Shown: piece after piece, positions 14,889 through 21,680 of the stretch
How positions within the stretch are numbered: the stretch's first letter is position 1
How the letters are laid out: each line of letters begins with the position of its first letter
The notes under the pieces: generated by a model
Database searches by the model: none
Seen by the model: the letters and a program-made list of their open reading frames with translations, nothing else
What the model was told of the DNA's origin: nothing
Program-made: the position numbers and the translations under genes
Assembly (NCBI GenBank): GCA_026129385.1
Contig: JAHCIE010000015.1
Location: 1-23,441 of the forward strand
Origin: Anaerolineae bacterium
GTDB lineage: Bacteria > Chloroflexota > Anaerolineae > Epilineales > JAHCIE01
DNA length: 23,441 nucleotides
Direction of reading: 5' to 3'

Positions 14889-15709
14889 CCGAGACCGACT
14901 ACTTCTGCATCCGCTGGTACGATGCGAAGGTGGGCACGCCCGAGGAGAACGTGCGCGTGCTCGTTCTCGACCACCTCATCCACTCCTACAACTCGCTGGA
15001 GAGCAACCTCAGCCTGAAGTACGCCTACGAGCGCAGCTACGCCGACCTGATGGAGAACATCCCGGTCGATGGCCCCAAGCGGCTGCTCGCGCTGGGCGGC
15101 GGCGGCTACACCTTCCCGCGCTACGTAGAGGCAAAGTACCCCGGCAGCGACGTCCATGTCATCGAGATCGACCCCGGCGTGACAGACGTAGCCCTCAACC
15201 ATATGGGGCTGCCACCCGACACCCAGATTCGCACCACCAACATGGATGCCCGCCAGTACTTGCAAACCAACCCAGGTGAGAGATACAACTTCGTCCTGGG
15301 CGACGCTTTCAACGACTACTCGGTGCCCTTTCACCTGACAACTGAGGAATTTACGCAGCTCGTCTACGACCACCTGACCGACGATGGCATGTATCTGGCC
15401 AACATCATCGACACCAACACGGCCGGCTTCCTGTCGGCCTACGCCCGCACCATCAACCAGGTCTTCCCTTACGTCTACATCATCCCCAACATCCCGGCCT
15501 GGAAGACTAACACCCGCAGCACCTTCGTCATCGTTGGCTCCAAGCGCCCACTGGACGAATACTATGCGGTCCTCGGCCCGTCGGGGCAGTGGATGCCCCG
15601 CGCCGAGTACGAGGCGCTGTTGCGCGACACGCCGCCCACGATCCTGACCGACAACTATGTGCCCACCGACAATCTGCTGGCGCCGGTGTTCGCCGCGTCC
15701 GGCTTTTGA
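14885..15709 (+). CDS. Spermidine-synthase-like methyltransferase-fold domain (C-terminal part)
   Basis: From ATG 14885, 274 residues form a Rossmann methyltransferase-like domain of the polyamine synthase type: RLLALGGGGYTFPRY (66-80, binding loop), VIEIDPGV (92-99, ribose-binding acid), MDARQYL (120-126) and LGDAFNDYSVPFHLTT (138-153). The GGGDG loop of true spermidine synthases is GGGGY here, and the catalytic DxxDP region reads DAFND, so aminopropyl transfer is doubtful. The in-frame sequence before the ATG (LQSPWELFNAFPTYRC) also looks like this family, which favours a single fused protein broken by an indel. The TGA of the upstream frame overlaps this ATG as ATGA, so coupled translation is the alternative. 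Substrate unknown. Confidence 0.75.
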   Translation: MTETDYFCIRWYDAKVGTPEENVRVLVLDHLIHSYNSLESNLSLKYAYERSYADLMENIPVDGPKRLLALGGGGYTFPRYVEAKYPGSDVHVIEIDPGVTDVALNHMGLPPDTQIRTTNMDARQYLQTNPGERYNFVLGDAFNDYSVPFHLTTEEFTQLVYDHLTDDGMYLANIIDTNTAGFLSAYARTINQVFPYVYIIPNIPAWKTNTRSTFVIVGSKRPLDEYYAVLGPSGQWMPRAEYEALLRDTPPTILTDNYVPTDNLLAPVFAASGF

Positions 15710-15710
15710 C

Positions 15711-15760
15711 GACCACTGACGACTGACCACGGGTCTAGCTGTGGTCGGTCGTCGGTCGTC
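15711..15760. repeat. Hairpin built from GACCACT/GACGACT 7-mers after the spermidine-synthase-like gene
   Basis: Left arm 15711-15730 and right arm 15741-15760 are inverted complements with a few mismatches and a 10-nt loop. The left arm is three degenerate 7-mers of the type GACCACT. It begins one base after the stop codon. The GGTCGGT-like right arm resembles the arrays following both surface-protein genes. Confidence 0.6.
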
Positions 15761-15801
15761 GGTGAGCCGCCATCCGATCACCCTCAATTGGACATACTCC
15801 C

Positions 15802-16887
15802 ATGCAAATCGGCATCTTCGGTCTGCCCGGCTCCGGCCAGACCACCATTTTCAATGCGTTGACGCGCGGCCACGCCCAGACCGGCGCAGCGTCGGCGGGC
15901 CAGAAAGAGGCCAACCTCGCCACCGTCGGCGTCCCCGATAAGCGCGTCGAGGTCCTGACGGCCATGTTCAAGCCGCGCAAGACCGTCCACGCCCAGGTGC
16001 AATACCTGGATGTGGCGGGGTCAGTGCCCGGCGCGGCCGTCGAGGGCACGACCTTCAACCGCCAGGTGTTCAGCAAGCTATCCCAGGCGGATGCGCTGCT
16101 GGCCATCGTGCGCGCCTTCGAAAACGATGACATCTACCACCCGCTGGACAGCCTTGACCCGGCCCGCGACCTGCGCGTGCTGGAAGACGAGTTGCTGCTG
16201 TGGGACCTGGGGATGGTGGAGAAGCGGCGCGAGCGACTCAAGGGCGAACTCGCCAAGACGAGCGCGCCTCGCGCCGAGCGGGAAGCCCGCCAGGCCGAGG
16301 ATGTGGCCCTGGCCCGCATCCAGGTGGCGTTGGAGAACGATCAGTTGGTGCGGAGCGTGGACCTGACGCCGGAAGAGGAGAAGGGCCTGCGCTCCTTCCA
16401 GTTCCTGAGCGCCAAGCCGCTGCTGGTCGTCGTCAACCTGGGCGAAGGCCAGAGCATGCCTGCCCTTCAGCCGCGCGGCCCCCGCGTCAAGGCGCTCGGC
16501 CTATACGGCGAGCTAGAGGCCGAGATCGCCCAGCTCGAAGGCGACGACGTGGCGGTCTTCCTGCAAGAGTACGGCATCGACGAGCCGGGGCTGAACAAGG
16601 TCATCCGCGCCTCCTACGACCTGCTGGGCGTGCAGTCTTTCTTCACCGTCGGCGAGGACGAGGTGCGAGCCTGGACCATCCCCGTGGGGTCCACGGCGGT
16701 GGAAGCGGCGGGCGCTATCCACAGCGACCTGGCGCGCGGCTTCATCCGCGCCGAAGTCGTCCACTACCACGATCTCATCGCCGCTGGCTCGATGGCCGCC
16801 GCCCGCACGAAGGGCACGCTGCGCCTGGAGGGCAAGGAATACCTTGTCAAGGACGGCGACATCGTGCATATCCGGTTCAATGTGTAG
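15802..16887 (+). CDS. ychF: YchF/OLA1-like GTPase-family protein with altered P-loop
   Basis: The 361-residue protein has the YchF order: G domain with an inserted helical region (about 130-185, charged and coiled-coil-like) and a C-terminal TGS-like DUF933 domain (about 275-361, ending EYLVKDGDIVHIRFNV). Members bind ATP or GTP and associate with ribosomes and stress responses. The G3 motif is LDVAG and the G4-type motif is NLGE (N..E, as in YchF). The P-loop reads GLPGSGQTT: the lysine normally at residue 13 is Gln (codon CAG, one base from AAG). That would weaken phosphate binding if real. The ATG at 15802 gives the family's exact N-terminus (MQIGIFGLPG); no strong ribosome site is seen. 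It stands alone between a hairpin and a promoter. Confidence 0.85.
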   Translation: MQIGIFGLPGSGQTTIFNALTRGHAQTGAASAGQKEANLATVGVPDKRVEVLTAMFKPRKTVHAQVQYLDVAGSVPGAAVEGTTFNRQVFSKLSQADALLAIVRAFENDDIYHPLDSLDPARDLRVLEDELLLWDLGMVEKRRERLKGELAKTSAPRAEREARQAEDVALARIQVALENDQLVRSVDLTPEEEKGLRSFQFLSAKPLLVVVNLGEGQSMPALQPRGPRVKALGLYGELEAEIAQLEGDDVAVFLQEYGIDEPGLNKVIRASYDLLGVQSFFTVGEDEVRAWTIPVGSTAVEAAGAIHSDLARGFIRAEVVHYHDLIAAGSMAAARTKGTLRLEGKEYLVKDGDIVHIRFNV

Positions 16888-16899
16888 CTGCCACGGGGG

Positions 16900-16928
16900 T
16901 TGAAAGTCCCGCCTAGCCGTCGTATAAT
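16900..16928 (+). promoter_or_regulatory. Sigma-70-type promoter for nurA
   Basis: TTGAAA (16900-16905) and TATAAT (16923-16928) are separated by 17 bases, just after the YchF stop codon. The predicted start is near 16935, leaving a leader of about 65 nt before the nurA ATG. Confidence 0.75.
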
Positions 16929-17001
16929 CGACATGCGAACGGGTGTGCGAAGGAACGGCGACTGACGGCCGACCACTGCGTGTGATGCCTCACGAGGTCT
17001 T

Positions 17002-17997
17002 ATGCCCGACTTTCTCGACAAGCTGGCGCGGCGAACCGAGGCGAAGGCGGCCCGCCTGGGCGGCACGTTCAGCGCCGACGCCAGCGCGCTTGAGACGTCG
17101 CTGCAAGACCTCGTTCACGCCAACTGGCATCCCCTGCCCCCGGACACCTTCAGGGGGCCGCGTCGGCCCGCCGTCGGCGTCGACAGCTCCATCGGTCGCG
17201 CCGACCTGGCGAATGGCTCCATCCTGTTCGTGTCGCAGGCGTTGTGCCTGGGTCACGGCGCGGAGCCGCGCCACGGCATCGAATATAGCCGCGTCGAGGT
17301 GGAAATCCTGCCGGGCGTGACCGACGAGGGTCAGGTCAAGCGCTTCAACGACCTGCTCATGCAGAGTCTTGAAGTCGCCGTCGCCACCGAGGCCGTCGTC
17401 AGACTGCCCAAAGGCGGCATCGTCTTCATGGACGGCGCGCTCTACTCGCGGCTCCCCCAGCTCTACGCCCTGACCCTCGAGGGTATCGATCCTCTGCACA
17501 GTCAGATCGCCAGCGGCTACCGCTCCCTGTTCTCCGCCTGCCGCCGCAATGGCAAGCGCCTCGACCTCATCTGCATTGCCAAGACCAGCCGCACCGACCT
17601 GCACGCCCGCGTCTGGGCCGGCGAGATCGACACGCGCCCCGCCGTCCAGGTGGCCGACAGCGAGGCCATCTATCGCTGGACGGGCGGCAAAGCGGGCTTC
17701 TCGACCCCTGTCGTCCTCGGCCACGTCAGCTTCAGCGGCGGCAACGAGTACGTCCTCCACGAGGCCGAGCTGGCGACCGCACCCGCTGTCGTCGCCTTCT
17801 TCGTGCGCCTGGCCGACTACGATGACCCGCTGCTCATCGAGTTCCCTGCCTCGTGCCTGGGCCACACCGGGACGCTCAGCAGTCTGGAAGCCGAGCCGCT
17901 GGACATGGCCCACTTCGACGTGACGCCCATCTTGCAGGCCATCGCCGCCGACTACGGCGGCCTGGAGGTCTACAACGCCCTCCCCTACAGCGTTTGA
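17002..17997 (+). CDS. nurA: NurA-domain 5'-3' nuclease; natural end probably at 18106 after a frameshift
   Basis: The 331 residues match the NurA nuclease domain. RPAVGVDSSIG (55-65, with Asp61) and GIVFMDGALYSR (139-150, with Asp144) are the acidic metal-binding motifs, and PSVFSGGNEY-like text (SFSGGNEYVLHEAEL) lies near the C-terminus. NurA resects DNA ends together with the HerA translocase; no herA is in the window. The frame stops at TGA 17995-17997, but shifting by one base restores DREVRLHRETMKEIY and continues to a stop at 18104-18106. This implies one extra T in the TTT at 17993-17995, and a real protein of about 367 residues. Start: GAGG lies four bases before the ATG, and a good promoter is upstream. 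It probably forms an operon with the next gene. Confidence 0.8.
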   Translation: MPDFLDKLARRTEAKAARLGGTFSADASALETSLQDLVHANWHPLPPDTFRGPRRPAVGVDSSIGRADLANGSILFVSQALCLGHGAEPRHGIEYSRVEVEILPGVTDEGQVKRFNDLLMQSLEVAVATEAVVRLPKGGIVFMDGALYSRLPQLYALTLEGIDPLHSQIASGYRSLFSACRRNGKRLDLICIAKTSRTDLHARVWAGEIDTRPAVQVADSEAIYRWTGGKAGFSTPVVLGHVSFSGGNEYVLHEAELATAPAVVAFFVRLADYDDPLLIEFPASCLGHTGTLSSLEAEPLDMAHFDVTPILQAIAADYGGLEVYNALPYSV

Positions 17998-18105
17998 CCG
18001 CGAGGTGCGCCTGCACCGCGAGACGATGAAGGAGATCTACACGCGCGTGGTGGGCGACATCGTCGGCTATGAGTTGCGGCTGGACCGCAGCGATAGGAGA
18101 TTCTG

Positions 18106-19224
18106 ATTCCCCTTCCCCTCATCGCCGCCGGGCGGCTCGCCCTCTACCAGTTCTACGACCTGGGCGACGCGCCATCGATCGGACTGCGCCCAGGCATTGC
18201 TGGCGCAGTGGCGGCACGCGCGAACCGCCGGGCCGCGTCCGCCAGCCCGCCAGCATCGGAGGTGGCGTGCAGCTGCCGCTGCGCGTGGACCTGGGAGAGC
18301 TGACGCGGCGCTTGGACGCGGGAACGCTGAGCGGCGTATTGCGCGCCAGTATCTACGACCTGGGCGTCGTCGCCCTGGCGCTGGAGATGCCTCTGCCTGA
18401 ACCGACGACGTGGGACACGGCGGCGGGCTGGCTGTGGACCTGGCAGGATCCACCGGCCACCCTGGCCGACCGCTTCCTGGCCGCCGTCGACAGCCTGGAG
18501 GCGACCATCCGCCCGGGCCGCCATCACCCGCCCCAAGCGCGGCGCGATTGTCGAGGACCACGCCATTCTGACCATCGATCACCTGGTCGAGCCGGGCCGC
18601 GGAGGTCGGCGACCTGGCCGCCAACCCGTGGGTGCTGGCCGCCCTGCTGGGCGAGCGGCGTCCGCTAAGCGAGACCGCCAACAGTCTCGTGACGCCCCTC
18701 AGCTACTTCCCGACGACCTGGCGCTCCTGAGTTGGAACAGCGCGCTGCTCATCGACCCTGACCCGCGTGCGGTGGCGACGGCGGCCGACCTGATCGAGTT
18801 CGCCAATGGAGTTGCTCGTGCTGCGCTCTACGACGCGCAACTAGACGACGAGCTGCCCGCCGTCTACCGCCGCATCGAAGCATCACGGGGCCGCTTTCGC
18901 CTGCCCCTGGTCCGTCGCTACAGCCTGTTGTTACAGGAGGTGCAAGGGCTGGTGGTGGACGTGACCGAGATCACCGAGCGCCTGGACAATGCCCTCAAGG
19001 TCACCGACGACGTGTACTGGAACCGCCTGTACAGCGCGGCGCTTGGGATGTGCTGCGCGTCCGTGCAGCGGTGGCAGGGCGTCCAGCACAAGCTGGACCT
19101 GCTGCGCGAGACCTACGGTATGCTCCACGACGACGCCGAGGCCGAGCGGTCCACCGCCCTCGAATGGATCGTTATCCTGCTCATTGCCTTCGAGGTGATC
19201 TGGGCGCTCCTCGGCGGCCACTGA
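18106..19224 (+). pseudogene. DUF155 (RMD1/YagE, RMND1-like) family protein, broken by several frameshifts
   Basis: Reading across three frames reconstructs a protein of about 370 residues: LIAAGRLALYQFYDLGDA, then GGVQLPLRVDLGELTRRLDAG, GAIVEDHAILTIDHLVEP, NPWVLAALLGERRPLSE, YFPDDLALLSWNSALLIDP, and from 18628 a clean frame to the stop. The C-terminus (ITERLDNALKVTDDVYWNRLY, LLRETYGMLHDDAE, ALEWIVILLIAFEVIWALL) is typical of the DUF155 family, which ends in a membrane helix and includes mitochondrial RMND1; its bacterial role is unknown. At least six frame changes occur between about 18165 and 18710. It begins where nurA would end, with AGGAGA at 18095-18100 and ATT at 18106 where ATG would be expected, so it was probably translated together with nurA. 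Sequencing error is as likely as true decay. Confidence 0.7.
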
Positions 19225-19248
19225 GGGGTCGAAGGGCGCAGAAAGACA

Positions 19249-19281
19249 AGACCCTGAAGGTCTCCGCGACCTTCAGGGTCT
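19249..19281. terminator. 13-bp hairpin, probable bidirectional terminator
   Basis: Positions 19249-19261 and 19269-19281 are perfect 13-bp complements (AGACCCTGAAGGT arm) with a 7-nt loop CTCCGCG. It lies between the convergent DUF155 gene and surface protein copy 2. No T-run follows; GTGTCTG comes after on the + strand. Confidence 0.6.
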
Positions 19282-19290
19282 GTGTCTGCG

Positions 19291-19319
19291 GTGGTCGGTG
19301 GTCGGTGGTCGGTGGTCAG
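19291..19319. repeat. GGTCGGT 7-mer tandem array downstream of surface protein copy 2
   Basis: Four near-perfect tandem copies of the 7-mer GGTCGGT end one base before the TAG stop of the leftward surface-protein gene (19321-19323). No inverted partner is seen nearby. It resembles the array after copy 1 (1664-1698) and the right arm at 15741-15760. Confidence 0.7.
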
Positions 19320-19320
19320 C

Positions 19321-21110
19321 CTACGGTTGCCCTGGGCACACCGGTGGGAACCCCTCCCAGTCGAAGTTGGGGCACCGCCCCAGCTTGCCCGGGATCGGGA
19401 AGCCCTCGCTGGCTGCCGCCACGTCCCCGGCCTGCGGCACCCCGCTGCTGGGTACGTAACGCTCCACCTTGATGGCTCCCAACCCCACCACGTTGCGCAC
19501 GAACTGTCCCTCCCCGTCAAACACGTCGTGCTCCCAGAACGTCGCGCTGATCACCGCGCTGCCCTTGAAGCCAGGGTTGATCCAGCCCCAGCGCGCCAGG
19601 TCGATGTACTCCACCTGCTTCTCGTTGAGCTTCTCGCACACGAAGTCCAGTAGCCCGTTCTGGTCATACACGAACAGCGCGAAGTCGGTGAAGCCCGGCT
19701 TGGGTACCAGGTTCTGGATGGCTAGCTCCGTCTGGATGCCCAGGCTGTTGCCGCGCTGAACGACGGGATAGCAACAACGCCTGCAGCCCGGCGCCAGGCC
19801 GCCGACTGCCCCCGCGCCCGTCTGCCAGATGTAGCCGTCCTCCTGGCGCAGCAGGTTGTAGCCACCGCTTGCAGCGGTGCGGCCCGCGCTGCGTTACTGT
19901 ACTGTATCAGCTCTGCCACCGCCGCGATGGGGGGACAGCCCCGGACAGGGTTTTCGCTGGGTGATCCAGGTCTGCCTTTGACGCGATGGCCCCCACGTAC
20001 TGGCCGGGCAGGTTGTTGACCAGGGGGCAGGTAGGAAGGTCTGCTCGCCGCGTGGGCACACCCAATCCACCAGCGTGGTGACGATGCCGCCCTGCGGTCC
20101 ACGAAGTACACCTTCACCTTGGGCCGCGTACACCCTGCTCAGGTTCTGCACGTACACCGCGTCCCAGCCGTTGTACTTCGCGGTACAGCAGCGCCCGTAG
20201 GCCACCTGCGACCCGCCGCCCAGGTAGTCGCTGTAGCGGCCGTAGTTGTAGCTGGCCGGCACGCTGCCAGCTCATCAGCGTGCTGGACCCGATCTGGTCG
20301 ACCACGATGCCCAGGGGCTGGGTGGCGCGGACCCACACCGAGCCGACGAAGCCCGGGCGGGACAATAATGTGGCGGGTTGAGTTGGGCGGTGTAGCCTGG
20401 GGCCAGGGCCATGACCTCGCACACCTGGGGCCCGCAGGCAGTCGCGTCCTGGAGCCTTGAACCACAGTTCGAGGCTGGTGCACTCGTCGCCTGAGTTCTG
20501 AGGTACAGGGTGGAGTTCATGCCGCCGAAGCCCGGAGCAGACGACCGGGGCGTAGAAGGCGTAGCCACCGAAGGCCGGGTCGTAGCGACACCGTCCTGGC
20601 GGGCGCTGACGCCCGAGTAGGGCGCTTACTGACGACGAGGGCGGCGCGGCCTGGGTCAGGCGCGGCGGACGACCTCGACGGCGATGGGCTGGCCGTGGTG
20701 GGGTCCAGGTGAAGGGGAAGCCGCCGACGACCTGACCGCCGTTGGTGTAGGAGTCCCACTTGGGCCAGGGCTTCTTGAGGTTAGCGTTGATGTCGTAGCA
20801 ATCGACGACCGGGTCGAAGCGAGAAGGGGCGATGGCGCCTCTTGGGCGGAGCGCGAGGGCGTTGGAGGACCAGATTCAACTGGAGCCTGGCTTGAGGAAG
20901 GCCAGAGCATTCGATTTCTGAAGGGGGCCTGGACCTGGGGTTCGCAGTAGGGCTGAGCCTCGGCGAACAGGAGGAGGGCGATCTTGGTCCAGTAGCGCTG
21001 ACGTTCTGGGCCTCGATGACGTACTGACGTTGGTGGTGGAGTTGCCGACGTAGCCCAGGACGGGTAGCTGATAGTTCGCTCCCGTCACCGGCTCAGGATC
21101 GCAGTACGGC
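19321..21110 (-). pseudogene. Surface protein copy 2, C-terminal region homologous to copy 1, with many frameshifts
   Basis: This is the counterpart of 1701-3490. The last 117 codons (19321-19671) are open and end PPVCPGQP as in copy 1. About 200 bases (19545-19745) are nearly identical to 1919-2120. Upstream of 19750 the match to copy 1 continues to about 21110 (CDPEPVTGAN), but single-base gains and losses occur every few tens of bases, so no long frame survives. Stretches of 19990-20900 differ from copy 1 almost only by these indels, with few substitutions. The intended product would have the same Gln-Asn modules as copy 1. It belongs to the gene that starts at 23027. Confidence 0.75.
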
Positions 21111-21119
21111 GTCGGGGTG

Positions 21120-21680
21120 GGAGTAGGGGTGCGCGTCGGCGTTGACGTGCTGGTAGCCGTCGCGGTCGGCGTGTTGGTGGGCGTGCTGGTAGTAGCCGCC
21201 GTCGCGGTCGGCGCATGGTGGGCGTGCTGGTAGACGTCGCGGTCGGCGTATTGGTGGGCGTGCTGGTAAAGACACGTCGCGGTCGGCGTATTCGCTGGCG
21301 TGTTGGTGGGCGTGCTGGTAGCCGCGTCAAAATGGCGCGTTGGTGGACGTGCTGGCAGCGTCGCGGTCGGCGTGTTGGTGGACGCCGTAGCCGTCGCGGT
21401 CGGCGTTGGTGGGCGTGCTGGTAGCCGTCGCGGTCGGCGTATTGGTGGGCGTGCTGGTAGCCGTCGCGGTCGGCGTATTGCGGGCGTGTTGGTACGTCGC
21501 GTGGGCGTGCTGGTAGAAATACGTCGCGGCGCGTATTCGCTGGTGCTGGCGTCGCGGTCGGCGTATTGGTGGGCGTGCTGGTAGCCGTCGCGGTGGGCGT
21601 GCTGGTAGCCGTCGCGGTCGGCGTATTCGTTGGCGTGCTGGTAGCCGTCGCGGTCGGCGTATCTGTTGGCGTCGTGTCCT
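21120..21680. repeat. Thr/Pro-codon tandem repeat tract of copy 2
   Basis: About 560 bases consist of irregular copies of a roughly 36-base unit, containing GTCGCGGTCGGCGTATTG followed by GTGGGCGTGCTGGTAGCC. On the minus strand it codes for TPTNTPTATATS-type linker. Copies between about 21660 and 21560 keep phase; further on many are shortened or joined irregularly, with frame changes. The unit sequence differs from that of copy 1, so the two linkers expanded separately. Confidence 0.8.

Noticed and set aside
14603..15787. Long minus-strand open frame (394 codons) opposite the spermidine-synthase-like gene
   Set aside because: GC-rich DNA leaves long antisense frames open; no recognisable motifs are in it, whereas the plus strand has a clear family match.
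21120..21680. Regular repeats of about 36 bases that could suggest a CRISPR array
   Set aside because: The units have no unique spacers, code for a Thr/Pro linker in phase with a surface protein, and no cas genes are near.
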